Assembly: GCF_000227115.2 (NCBI RefSeq)
Contig: NC_016482.1
Coordinates: 992,001 to 1,056,000, forward strand
DNA: 64,000 nucleotides
Direction of reading: 5' to 3'
Source: Naumovozyma dairenensis CBS 421
Taxonomy: Eukaryota > Ascomycota > Saccharomycetes > Saccharomycetales > Saccharomycetaceae
The translations under genes and the position numbers were made by a program. Below the pieces are notes generated by a model. It did no database searches and was not told the DNA's origin. It worked only from the letters and a program-made list of their open reading frames with translations. Each line of letters starts with the position of its first letter. Positions within the stretch are counted from its first letter, which is position 1. Positions 50,712-60,089 of this stretch are shown in pieces.

Positions 50712-51288
50712 CCTTTATTAAGGGACTAGCAGCTCATTTTTAGCAGTACCAACATATTATCAATTTATGTATCATTTATAGATGAAGGTAGAAAAAAACT
50801 TACGCCCTGAGACCTTCCCATAGGATCTACGATGTAACAATAATAATAATAAAATGAATACTAATAGATAATATCAAAAATGTAATATATATACAAAATT
50901 TCAAATATGATGCATATAACTAGTCAATTTATTGGTCGACCAAGTAGTCCTTTATTTGAAAAGAGAGTAAATTAATAATCATAAATATTTTTATTAATGA
51001 GTAGTATATTTATGTATAGAATAAACTATAGAGTTACAAACGGAATTATATTTGAACAATGACAATTAGATGTACAGAGGGATATCATATGGGAAAGGTT
51101 CAACTCCCACATATTATTATGGCTTATTTCTTTGAGTCCGTAATATTTCGTTAATTTAATGTATGTTGGGTTTTGTTTTTTTATTTTATTTTTGTTTTCA
51201 TAATAAGAAATGGAGCATAGGGTAGTATTGTTACTACTAATTGTGTATATTTGATATAAGAAAAGAGGATTGCATGCAAAAAAATGTA
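50712..51288. other. convergent intergenic region MBP1 / PSA1
   Basis: This AT-rich 577-base stretch contains the 3' flanks of both genes, with TAATAA repeats near 50838-50850. No gene is supported. Confidence 0.55.
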
Positions 51289-52374
51289 TCACATAATAAT
51301 AGATTCTTGTGGGACATTGGTGGCAATAGACTTATGAGGTAGAACTTTACCACCGTTAATGTAAATTTCATCTTTAACATTAACGTCATCACCTAAGACA
51401 GTGACACCTTCTAAACGACACCATCTACCGACGGTAGAGTTCCAACCGACAATGGTAGATTTAACTAAGGAATGTTCCTTGATGTTAGAGTTAGCCAATA
51501 CGACGGATCTTTCAATTCTAACACCGTCACCGATAGTAACGTTTGGACCAATGACAACATTTGGACCGATCTTAGCCAATGGGGAGATCTTGGCAGTTGG
51601 ATCAATTAAAGCGTTACCGACAATATTAGAACCAGTTGTTAATTTTTCTGGAGATTTCTTAGCTAATGATTCCAAATAAAGAACAGTCCCTGATAAGAAA
51701 TCCTTTGGTTGACCAACATCCATCCAGAAACCTTCTAAATCGAAAGAATATAAAGATTTTTCGTTAACTAAAATTGGGAAAGTTTCCTTTTCAATAGAAG
51801 TTGGTTTCATTTCAATCAAATCGATGACTTCTGGGTTTAAGATATATATACCAGCGTTAATTCTGTTACCGACGAATTCCTTTGGTTTTTCGACGAATCT
51901 ATCAATTAAATTTGGAGTGGCGATATCGTGGACAATGACACCGTATTTAGATGGTTCATCGACTTTGGTTGCGACGATGGTACCCTTACCACCGTGAGCC
52001 TTATGGAAATCAGCCAATTCTTTGAATGGATATTCGCAAATGACGTCAGAGTTTAAGACGAAGAATGGGGAATCATCTTTCTTTAAAATCTTTTCAGCTA
52101 ATTTTAATGGACCAGCAGTGTCTAATGGTTCTTCTTCGACGGAAAAGGTAATGTTGACACCGTATTCCTTTTCGTATTTTTGTAAAGTTTCAACCATAAC
52201 TTCTGGTCTGTAGTTGACAGCGAGGACGATGTCAGTGACACCAGCATTGGCAAGAGCTTCAATTTGATGAAGGATCATTGGTCTGTTACCAAATTCAACT
52301 AATGGTTTTGGGACAGTTAAAGTTAATGGTCTTAATCTGGTACCATAACCACCGACTAAAATTAAACCTTTCAT
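51289..52374 (-). CDS. PSA1: GDP-mannose pyrophosphorylase Psa1
   Basis: This 361-residue protein is mannose-1-phosphate guanylyltransferase, which makes GDP-mannose for glycosylation, GPI anchors and the cell wall; the length equals that of S. cerevisiae Psa1 (YDL055C). The start taken is the ATG at 52374 ([20 protein letters not shown]); 37 upstream in-frame codons have no family similarity. The nucleotide-binding signature [52 protein letters not shown] and left-handed beta-helix hexapeptides ([20 protein letters not shown]) are all present, ending NVPQESIIM. Codons are strongly biased to the set preferred in abundant proteins. G1-type promoter sites lie upstream. Confidence 0.97.
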   Translation of the reverse strand: MKGLILVGGYGTRLRPLTLTVPKPLVEFGNRPMILHQIEALANAGVTDIVLAVNYRPEVMVETLQKYEKEYGVNITFSVEEEPLDTAGPLKLAEKILKKDDSPFFVLNSDVICEYPFKELADFHKAHGGKGTIVATKVDEPSKYGVIVHDIATPNLIDRFVEKPKEFVGNRINAGIYILNPEVIDLIEMKPTSIEKETFPILVNEKSLYSFDLEGFWMDVGQPKDFLSGTVLYLESLAKKSPEKLTTGSNIVGNALIDPTAKISPLAKIGPNVVIGPNVTIGDGVRIERSVVLANSNIKEHSLVKSTIVGWNSTVGRWCRLEGVTVLGDDVNVKDEIYINGGKVLPHKSIATNVPQESIIM

Positions 52375-52770
52375 TTTTATTGTATATTGTGTGAGTAGAT
52401 TTTTTTGCAGCAAACGCTTTTGAATAAGTATAATAATAAGGGTGATCCTATAGAAATATTCGTCGTCAAAGAGGTAAGCTTCCAAGAATGAAAGAAAGTG
52501 AAATATGAATAAGAATGAATATTAAAAGATTGAAACAGAGATGAGATGATTGATGAAATAAGCTGCCCTCGAGAAGGAGTTTATATAGGTAAATAGCGGT
52601 AATCAAATGCGTGTCGAGAATAAGAGACTTTGGCGTTTTCTTTCTTTTTTTAGAAATTTTTTCTTTCACTCGAGAAATGGTCGACGGTCAACGGTCGACG
52701 GTCAACGATCAACCTTTGTTGTTCTGTTCTGTATTGTTCTTGCGAGGTTCGAAGAGGTTTCAGCACAATT

Positions 52771-52964
52771 TTTCGTGTCGACGACATTCCTGTCGCTGCT
52801 TGGTGTCTGTTTTTCTTTTTCCCGTCGAGTTTCAAAGTTTTCGTGTGCTCTTCTTTACGCGTTGTGCTCCAATGGGGTAATTGTGGGGTCTTCTCTTTTC
52901 TTCTCTTCTCGACTGTCTGTCTGTCATTACGTAGTATATTTTCTTTTTTATTGGCGTTTTCGCG
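52771..52964 (-). promoter_or_regulatory. SCB/MCB cluster upstream of PSA1
   Basis: Within 194 bases there are three SCB cores read on the minus strand, CACGAAA (52771-52777), CACGAAA (52839-52845) and CGCGAAA (52958-52964), and one MCB core ACGCGT (52857-52862). They lie about 400-590 bases before the PSA1 ATG. PSA1 is cell-cycle regulated with a G1 peak in S. cerevisiae, through SBF-type sites. The next gene on the other side (ERG25) is over 1 kb away, so the cluster most probably serves PSA1. A 14-mer GGTCGACGGTCAAC is tandemly duplicated closer to the gene (52679-52706). Confidence 0.7.
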
Positions 52965-53807
52965 TCTTGAAACAATTAGTTTTACAGTGAATGAGGAGGG
53001 TTGGAGTTCGGTGCTATCACTTACTTATTCTCGGTGTACCGTTTATTAGAGGAGAGCAATGTGCACAACCAGATTCGACTCTTTGTTAGCAGTACGTAGT
53101 TTGCTCCACTTAGTCCGATGACACAACACTTATACTCCTGAAACTGCCATCTTCAACTTGGGATTGCATATGGTTGAATTGAAATTTAGACTAGCTATCT
53201 TCGAATATTAGACATACAAAGTGTGATACAGAGATCTCTTGAAATATATATGATCTTGGATGACACAGTTAAATCACAGTATGCTCATTCTATTGGAGTA
53301 GTTCTCCTTGAATTAAAAATATATTCGTTCTAAGCAATCTTAGCCAAAGATGCAGCGAAAATTGATGTTCTTAAACCGATGAAGCGCCTTATAGCCACCA
53401 GCAATATTGTTCTGCAAAACAACGATAAAGGCCTTAATTAATTACCTAATTATCCATCGTTGTGGGGGGGGGGGGGGCTTTCCCCATCGTCCTATAATAC
53501 ATAGAAAATCCAGTCATTTCTGAGAGACGATGTATCCTCCGTTCGGTCTATAATTAATTATACTCATCATTATGACGGTCCGGACTTTGCTCGTTCCACT
53601 ATTTTCTCCGATAAGTACGTACGTAACGTTAACCGTCAACCACTGAAAGGAATACTGAAATACATCTCTATTAATTCTAGCCTTGTCGATTTTGTTCAGG
53701 GTGCATTTTGTGGGTTCCTCATTGGGTAAGATTGCGGGGATTGTATGTGTTGTCTCTCGTTTAGAGTACAGCAAAACTGTAAATCTTAATAGTGAGACCT
53801 GAAAGTA

Positions 53808-53814
53808 TATACGA
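53808..53814 (-). promoter_or_regulatory. sterol response element upstream of ERG25
   Basis: The plus strand reads TATACGA, so the minus strand has TCGTATA, the exact core bound by the sterol regulators Upc2 and Ecm22. It lies about 185 bases before the ERG25 ATG. A related TCGTTTAG sits at 53757-53764 on the plus strand, and a TATAAAG box at about 53862-53868. ERG genes are typical Upc2 targets. Confidence 0.6.
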
Positions 53815-53996
53815 ACATAAACATATATATATATATATCAGATAAGAAAAAATAGTCGGTATAAAGGCACTGCATTACACTCAATTTCAAGAGAACTCTC
53901 TGTCTTTTCTGATTTCAAAGAGCAATCTCGAGGAATAAGTTAAGCCAAGTAGAGATTTCAACTACTTGTAGACGTCGAGACTTATAAAGAAGAGAA

Positions 53997-54926
53997 ATGT
54001 CTGACATTTTTACTAACCAAACATTGACTAACCTTATTCAAGCAGACACTTTCCAAGAAACTCTGTATAACATTTACATTCATCAACCAACTTTGAATAT
54101 TATAGAAAAATATTGGGCCACATGGTACATATATATGCAAAATGATACCTTAGCCACTGGATTAATGTTCTTCCTATTACATGAATTCATGTATTTCTTC
54201 AGATGTTTACCATGGTTCATCATCGACCAGATCCCATATTTCAGAAGATGGAAATTACAACCAACAAAGATCCCTACAGCCAAGGAACAATTCTTCTGTT
54301 TAAAATCAGTATTATTATCACATTTCCTAGTGGAAGCAATCCCCATCTGGACCTTTCATCCAATGTGTCAAAAATTAGGTATCACTATTGCAGTACCCTT
54401 CCCCAATTGGCTTCTTATGGCAAAGGAAATTACATTATTCTTCATTTTGGAAGATATTTGGCATTACTGGCTTCATCGTCTTTTCCATTATAGCTACTTT
54501 TACAAATATATTCACAAGCAACATCATAGATATGCTGCCCCATTTGGTCTAGTAGCTGAATATGCTCACCCCATTGAAACAATGTCCCTAGGATTCGGAA
54601 CAGTTGGAATGCCAATCTTTTACGTCATGTATACAGGGAGATTACATTTGTTTACGTTATGTTGTTGGATTACGTTAAGATTGTTTCAAGCTGTAGATGC
54701 TCATTCTGGATATGATTTCCCATGGTCGTTAAATAAATTCATGCCATTTTGGGCTGGTGCCGAACATCACGATTTACATCATCATTATTTCATTGGGAAT
54801 TATGCCTCGTCTTTCAGATGGTGGGATTATTATATGGATACTGAAGCTGGTCCTGAAGCAAAATTGGAAAGAGAAGAAAGAATGAAATTGAAAGCATTGA
54901 AAAAAGTGAAAGTGAAAAAGCATTAG
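53997..54926 (+). CDS. ERG25: C-4 methylsterol oxidase Erg25
   Basis: This 309-residue protein, the same length as S. cerevisiae Erg25, catalyses oxidation of the C-4 methyl groups of sterol intermediates in the ER, the first step of C-4 demethylation. The three His-box clusters that bind di-iron are intact: HYWLHRLFH (156-164), HKQHH (173-177) and [10 protein letters not shown] near 257. Several membrane segments are visible (for example [20 protein letters not shown]). The Lys-rich C-terminus KKVKVKKH resembles a di-lysine ER retrieval signal. In S. cerevisiae ERG25 is YGR060W; between PSA1 and MCH1 it is out of the chromosome IV order, so either it moved or the order here is ancestral. Confidence 0.97.
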   Translation: MSDIFTNQTLTNLIQADTFQETLYNIYIHQPTLNIIEKYWATWYIYMQNDTLATGLMFFLLHEFMYFFRCLPWFIIDQIPYFRRWKLQPTKIPTAKEQFFCLKSVLLSHFLVEAIPIWTFHPMCQKLGITIAVPFPNWLLMAKEITLFFILEDIWHYWLHRLFHYSYFYKYIHKQHHRYAAPFGLVAEYAHPIETMSLGFGTVGMPIFYVMYTGRLHLFTLCCWITLRLFQAVDAHSGYDFPWSLNKFMPFWAGAEHHDLHHHYFIGNYASSFRWWDYYMDTEAGPEAKLEREERMKLKALKKVKVKKH

Positions 54927-56112
54927 TCTATACATTATTACGCATAGCTTGCCAAATTAATTCTAAAGGGAAAAACAGATTGGGTTACTGATTATACACT
55001 ATACACCCTTTATTTTTGTCGCTGGCTAGATATCACACAATCTATATTCTACGTACATCTATCTATATTCACATAAAGATATATATTCATTCATTTACTG
55101 ATTAAATCCTTTAGAAGTTTTGCAATAGCACGATCTTTCAATGGAACTTTTATATTTGCCAAACTGGTATAACAGAAACCACTTAGAAAATAATATTTTT
55201 TCTTGGTTATAATAGGTAATATACGACATTAGATTTAAAACAATGATAAGAACCATTCGAAAAATTCAGTATCCACTAATAATTAGGGTGCACAAACCGA
55301 ACTCCAACGAATAAATTTCGGTTCCACCTTCATCTCCCAAATAGAAAAATTGAGTGACCCCGTCACGTCAACTCGAACATCAAAACGTCATCGAATGTTT
55401 CAGCTACGAACCAAGATTAGATTACAGTAGGATTCCGATCAATGATGTGGGAACATGTGAAAGTTTCCAGAAGCATATAAAGTCCAGACATGCCCAGTTT
55501 AGCACTTTAGTTAATTGAAATTTTAAAGTTTAACAAGAAAAGGAACAGGGATAGGGCATTAAAAATTGATAACACCAACCTTGATTAAAGGATTACACTA
55601 TTTTTGTTTATTATGTGAGGTTCAGATGTCTCAAGCTAACGAGGTAAAACGTTCAAAGGTATGGCCCATACGTACACCATGGATCACGTCTTACATACCG
55701 TCCAATTCACTTCGACTTAAGATAATACCAATGAAACTCAACCCGCCTTTATCTTAGCTTAACGATTGGCTCGTTAAATTATTACATGGTGTATAGACCA
55801 CGTCAACCCCAATTATTCATAACATCGAAAAAGTGTTACTTGTCACAACGTTCAGGGCTCACTTTTTTATTACATTAATTCTTTTCAACTATCATTGGAC
55901 TTGAATGAATTACGCCAAACTAGCACGGTTGAAGAGGAGACCCATATGTTCTACGAGATGAGAGCTTCGTCCCCACTCAATTAATTTAGCGATGAAACTT
56001 ACCTTAATAAGTACATTAATGGACTAAATATGGCGGGTACGAAATAATTCTCGACTCTTTCAAGACTATCTGATCTGTAAGGCTCATTCCATTTTAAATT
56101 TCGAAGAACTCA
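54927..56112. other. region between ERG25 and tRNA-Lys, possible element debris
   Basis: This 1186-base stretch shows no confident gene. A 63-codon frame at 55566-55757, with an inner ATG at 55626 (MSQANEVKRSKVWPIRTPWI), lies about 140 bases after a CATATAAAG box (about 55475-55483). The arrangement is reminiscent of the LTR and start of gag in Ty elements, which favour the upstream side of tRNA genes, but I see no LTR ends or recognisable gag sequence. Confidence 0.35.
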
Positions 56113-56210
56113 TCCTTGTTAGCTCAGTTGGTAGAGCGTTCGGCTTTTAAACAATTACGGTTTAAACCAAGGATACCGAAATGTCAGGGGTTCGAGCCCC
56201 CTATGAGGAG
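56113..56210 (+). tRNA. tRNA-Lys (anticodon UUU) with a 25-base intron
   Basis: The 5' exon is 56113-56149, the intron 56150-56174 and the 3' exon 56175-56210, giving a 73-base tRNA. The acceptor arms TCCTTGT and ATGAGGA pair over 7 bp with two G-U wobbles. The anticodon stem is TTCGG/CCGAA and the loop CTTTTAA holds TTT at 56146-56148, with the intron directly after position 37. The A box (TTAGCTCAGTTGG) and B box (GGTTCGAGCCC) match RNA polymerase III consensus. The intron includes TTTAAA, which can pair with the anticodon. A six-T terminator follows at 56214-56219. The sequence is almost that of S. cerevisiae tRNA-Lys(UUU), which also has an intron. Confidence 0.97.
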
Positions 56211-56213
56211 TTC

Positions 56214-56219
56214 TTTTTT
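56214..56219 (+). terminator. RNA polymerase III terminator of tRNA-Lys
   Basis: A run of six T begins four bases after the tRNA 3' end, the standard pol III stop signal. Confidence 0.85.
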
Positions 56220-56401
56220 ACTACTCTATGGCACTACAAAAGTACCAGAAAAAGGTACTTAAGTTTTCCATGGTTATTATTATTTTCAATTAGATGAAAG
56301 AAATGTCTTTACGATGATAAAGTTTAAAATAAATTTATATTGTTTGTATAAAATAGATGCGTCGTAGTAACAGTTAATTTTTTTTTTTTGTGAAAATTCA
56401 T

Positions 56402-57994
56402 TTAGAACGATATCCTTCTTTTCCTCCAGAAATAGAAGGCTGTTCCTGTCAAACCAATTGATAAGACAAATTGTAAAACTGTCATTTTATAGACAGGACT
56501 AATACAATTACGTCCCATGACCCCAGTATCACTGACATTACAATTTGAATCATAAACTTTAGCATATGACATACATGACACAATGGATCCAATTGCTGGT
56601 GCTACCATTAAACTACCATAAGCAGTTCCGAATAACTTTTCACCATAGATGACTAATGTAATTGTGGGATAGATTGTAAATAATCCACCGTAAACTTGTC
56701 CTAGTAAGATACTCATAAATAAAAGATCTGTAGATGCTATCACCGTAGAGGTAGTAGCACCCGTAGTGAAGTGTAATATTAATGCTTGAGAAAATAAACC
56801 TAATGATAATAATGATAAAAGAAGCCATTTCAATGATATCTTATAACGACTAAATAAATCCATTGTTAATCCTGTACTTAACCTTGCTAGAGTGGAAGAA
56901 AATGCATAGATTGATAGGATTTGGCTTGATAGTGTAGTTGTTTCATGTTTAATTAAAAGATGAGATAATGATGACATGTTGGTAACGAACATTTCTAATG
57001 GCCCTAGGGATAATAACATTGATATTGCTAGAACGTATGTTAATGGATCTTTAAAAATAGTGACCATCGAATTTGATTTAATAGGTTCGATTTCTTGTTC
57101 AGTCTGTACTTCGTTGATAATGTTACTGCCACTACTACTATAGTCAGAATTAGTACCGTTCGAAAGTAAAGGTTGCTGTTCACGATCTTGATATTTATTA
57201 ACAGATGAATGATAATTCTGCTCGATTTGAAGTTCTTCTTCCTTGCTGCAGTTTAACATTGATACAGTACCTGTAGCAACCCAGGCAAAAATACCGATTA
57301 TGACATATAACCATGCAAAAGTATGGAAAACACGTCCTAAGTTCAGAATCTTGTCGGTTTCTATTGCTGTTGATGAGAATGACGATGAGGACGAGGAGGG
57401 TATGGACCAAAACCATGGTATTCTCAATAACTGGGACCCTACCAGGGATGATATACCAAACGATGTGGTTGGTAAACTGATTGATAATAGTTTCTTAGTT
57501 GGATATAATTTCGTACAAGTTATTAATGCACTAAAATATAAAGCACTTGTTGATATACCGATTATCATGAAACATAACAGGGTCAAGTTGAACGATAATG
57601 ATGATAATGGTTCAGAATTAGTTATACTGTTGTGTGGCGGAGGATTATAAAAAATGTGACCGAGATATGCATAACTTGGGATGAATCCCAATATGGAAAG
57701 GCAACTCAGTGTTATTGGACCATGATTATCAGCTATTATACCTAATATTGGTGGAGTTAAATACATTCCAAGGTTGGTGACACTGGAAATCATATTAATT
57801 TGCCATGATGAATAATGTAGATGAGTTTGCCATGGTTGTGAATACAACGATATTAAAGTGATGAATCCTGAAGTTATTGCAGAAAATAACGAAAAAAGGT
57901 AGGCAACTCTTCTAGATGATGATTTAGATAAAACATGCGGCAGAATTATCCTTAAATGGTAAGAAAGATAATGTTCCAGTCCTGAAATTGGCAT
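56402..57994 (-). CDS. MCH1: Mch1-like major facilitator (YDL054C)
   Basis: This 530-residue membrane protein matches Mch1 (486 residues), a vacuolar member of the monocarboxylate-permease-like group of the major facilitator superfamily. About 12 hydrophobic segments are visible, six before and six after a hydrophilic central loop (about 255-310, rich in Gln, Ser and Glu) that is longer than in S. cerevisiae. Segments include YLFSLFSAITSGFITLISLY near residue 30 and SILLGQVYGGLFTIYPTITL near 440. No transport substrate is established; S. cerevisiae Mch proteins did not show monocarboxylate uptake. It lies between the tRNA and PBP4, consistent with chromosome IV order. Confidence 0.9.
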   Translation of the reverse strand: MPISGLEHYLSYHLRIILPHVLSKSSSRRVAYLFSLFSAITSGFITLISLYSQPWQTHLHYSSWQINMISSVTNLGMYLTPPILGIIADNHGPITLSCLSILGFIPSYAYLGHIFYNPPPHNSITNSEPLSSLSFNLTLLCFMIIGISTSALYFSALITCTKLYPTKKLLSISLPTTSFGISSLVGSQLLRIPWFWSIPSSSSSSFSSTAIETDKILNLGRVFHTFAWLYVIIGIFAWVATGTVSMLNCSKEEELQIEQNYHSSVNKYQDREQQPLLSNGTNSDYSSSGSNIINEVQTEQEIEPIKSNSMVTIFKDPLTYVLAISMLLSLGPLEMFVTNMSSLSHLLIKHETTTLSSQILSIYAFSSTLARLSTGLTMDLFSRYKISLKWLLLSLLSLGLFSQALILHFTTGATTSTVIASTDLLFMSILLGQVYGGLFTIYPTITLVIYGEKLFGTAYGSLMVAPAIGSIVSCMSYAKVYDSNCNVSDTGVMGRNCISPVYKMTVLQFVLSIGLTGTAFYFWRKRRISF

Positions 57995-58482
57995 ATTGGT
58001 TAAATTGGATTTTTGGGTATGAGCTACTTTTTAGCTAGCATGAAATAAATTGGGTAGCGAAAATAAAATTAGCTATATTGTTATCTAATGAAATATCAAT
58101 CTGGTATAGGTCTTTTATCATCCTAGCTTTGTAAAGAAAATGGAATATAGACTATACCAACGAAATACAAAATAAAGTTTCGTGGGAGATAAATCATCAA
58201 TTAATAAGGTTCGCTATAACTTACGTATAATTGATTAAACACATCGCGCTAATTAAACATAAATATGTATTACATAAAAAAGAGTCAGATTGGTTGACTC
58301 AGCGATGGAAGTCAATGGAGAGCGACCTAGTACGTAACAACAGTTTCGTTTAGGTTGAGCTGAATAGATTAATACAATTAAAATATCTACAATCTACCGA
58401 TGTCCTGCTATGCTCACTTTAAGATTGGGTTGATAGATATATTATATTAATATATAAGGCTACGTAAAGTACACCTCTAATA
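57995..58482. other. MCH1 promoter / PBP4 3' flank
   Basis: This 488-base AT-rich region lies between two minus-strand genes. I see no clear factor site or gene. Confidence 0.5.
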
Positions 58483-58953
58483 TCATTTGCTGCTGCTAAT
58501 GGTTTCAAATTTTTTCAATAAAGGGTTTAAACAAACGTACTTATTATTTTTTCTATTTTTCTTTTTATTATAGCTGGTAACTGTATCCCAATCAGGTGAG
58601 GAATTCTTTGTACCGAATATTTGTATCGTTATGTCTTCATATTTTGTCACATTTGGATCATTCAAATATTTCTTAAAGGATTTATCCATGTATGCCTTTA
58701 CTGTTTTTTGATTAAATGGTTCTCTATGGACTGCAAGGTTCTTCTTGTTCTTATATTTTGATTCTGTTACGTCAGTATCAGCTGTTTTGAGTATAGATTT
58801 ATCATTAGATGATGCGGATGATGGTTTGGGTTTAGTATTCTTAGTCTCTTGTTGTTTAGGAAGAGATTTAGCAGTTGCTTGTGCCCATCCTGTTGATTTA
58901 GGTTTCTGAGTGATTGTAGATGATTTTGATGATATAGTGCTTGTGTTTGTCAT
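58483..58953 (-). CDS. PBP4: Pbp4-like Pbp1-binding protein
   Basis: This 156-residue basic protein sits where PBP4 (YDL053C, 185 residues) lies in S. cerevisiae. The N-terminal half is Ser/Thr/Lys/Gln-rich with a TGWAQATAKSLPKQ segment. The C-terminal half is better conserved, with AVHREPFNQKTVKAYMDKSF, DITIQIFGTKNSSPDWDTVT and a final VCLNPLLKKFE. Pbp4 binds Pbp1, the poly(A)-binding-protein partner, and joins cytoplasmic mRNP granules under stress. No enzymatic motif is seen. Orthology depends on position together with the conserved C-terminal segment. Confidence 0.85.
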   Translation of the reverse strand: MTNTSTISSKSSTITQKPKSTGWAQATAKSLPKQQETKNTKPKPSSASSNDKSILKTADTDVTESKYKNKKNLAVHREPFNQKTVKAYMDKSFKKYLNDPNVTKYEDITIQIFGTKNSSPDWDTVTSYNKKKNRKNNKYVCLNPLLKKFETISSSK

Positions 58954-59288
58954 AATAAGAATGCGGAGTCTATTAAGATATGGTTGGATATAAATGCTTG
59001 GAATGCAGGTAATTTGGAATAGTAAAACAGAGTCTTTATTTTGAGATTTCTTTAAAGTTCAGTAGAAAGGTCTCAGTAATGATATGTGTTATATTTAGTC
59101 AAGCTAATTATTTTATCCTTAAAGATCTTGGCATCTACCTAGTTCTATATTTTTCCCCATTTTGCATCTTTTTAGTCTATTATGAAAAATTTTGAAAATC
59201 TTTCAGCTAGACTAGAATCTATAAAAATAAACAAAAAGTGTACATATTCTTACAAAATAATATAGCAATAGAGGCCACCAATAATGAT
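58954..59288. other. PBP4 promoter / SLC1 3' flank
   Basis: A 335-base AT-rich stretch between two minus-strand genes. No gene or clear factor site is seen. Confidence 0.5.
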
Positions 59289-60089
59289 TCAAAGATTTTT
59301 CTTTTGAGCCTCTAAAACGTTAGGTGGTAAATTGGTGATGTTGTTAGCCGGACAATACCCTAATTCTTTTAATTCCTTATCCATCAAATCTCTTACTTTT
59401 TCACTGAAGGCAGGGATATCATCTTTTTGTAAGCCTTCAGTAGATAGTGGTTTCAATACTTTCACCACCATACAACCAGTATTATAAACTTTCCATTTAG
59501 AACTCTTTATGGTACTTGTATTAGCGACTACCACGGGGACAATTGGTAATTTGCCCTGTTGTGCCAAGTGGAAAGCACCTTTCTTGAATGGTAACATTTC
59601 CAAATCAGTCGTATGTGATCTAGTTCCCTCGGGGAAGATCCAGATGGCTCTCTTATTGTTTCTAATCTTGGTCAACCCATTATGTAACGTAGTCACACTT
59701 TTTGTTCTATTACTTCTATCTAAAAATAAAGTACCGCTTAAAGCCATAAACCAACCCAAGAATGGGACGTATTTTAAGGATTTCTTGGCTGTAATGGTAC
59801 AACCAGGTGGGAACAATTTACCTAGCATTAAAATATCCAACATGGATTGATGATTTGATACAACAATAAAGGGTAAATTTTTCAAATTTTCTTCATCAAT
59901 GACTTTGACGTCAATATTCATGATGTATTTCATTGCATTAGAGTAACAACGGGCTGTTAAATATTGTGCTAAATGTTGTTTACCAATTAAGGTACAAACA
60001 ATTGATGCTATGACACCATATATTGCACAAATTATTAGGACAAAGATTCCTAAAGTGGATCTCAAATAATACACGATATTGGAGCCCAT
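59289..60089 (-). CDS. SLC1: lysophosphatidate acyltransferase Slc1
   Basis: This 266-residue protein is 1-acyl-sn-glycerol-3-phosphate acyltransferase (PlsC family), which makes phosphatidic acid at the ER and lipid droplets. The catalytic NHX4D motif is NHQSMLD with His80 and Asp85; the substrate-binding FPEGTRS is at 152-158; GTLFLDRSNR and IVPVVVANTST are the other PlsC blocks. The N-terminus has a strongly hydrophobic segment (about 10-38). It is shorter than S. cerevisiae Slc1 (303) because the C-terminal tail ends at EAQKKNL. The KKNL end could act as an ER-retrieval-like signal. Position YDL052C is conserved. Confidence 0.95.
   Translation of the reverse strand: MGSNIVYYLRSTLGIFVLIICAIYGVIASIVCTLIGKQHLAQYLTARCYSNAMKYIMNIDVKVIDEENLKNLPFIVVSNHQSMLDILMLGKLFPPGCTITAKKSLKYVPFLGWFMALSGTLFLDRSNRTKSVTTLHNGLTKIRNNKRAIWIFPEGTRSHTTDLEMLPFKKGAFHLAQQGKLPIVPVVVANTSTIKSSKWKVYNTGCMVVKVLKPLSTEGLQKDDIPAFSEKVRDLMDKELKELGYCPANNITNLPPNVLEAQKKNL

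Larger units (their letters stand above)
52375..53996. other. long divergent region PSA1 / ERG25
   Basis: Besides the SCB/MCB cluster and the sterol element listed separately, this 1.6-kb stretch has a 14-base run of G (53464-53477), which is exceptional in such AT-rich DNA, and an ACGTACGTAACGTTAAC stretch at about 53616-53632. The part from 53050 to 53450 holds nothing recognisable. Confidence 0.55.

Noticed and set aside
57243..57650. Open plus-strand frame of 135 codons inside MCH1
   Set aside because: It is antisense to a clear membrane transporter and has no own features.
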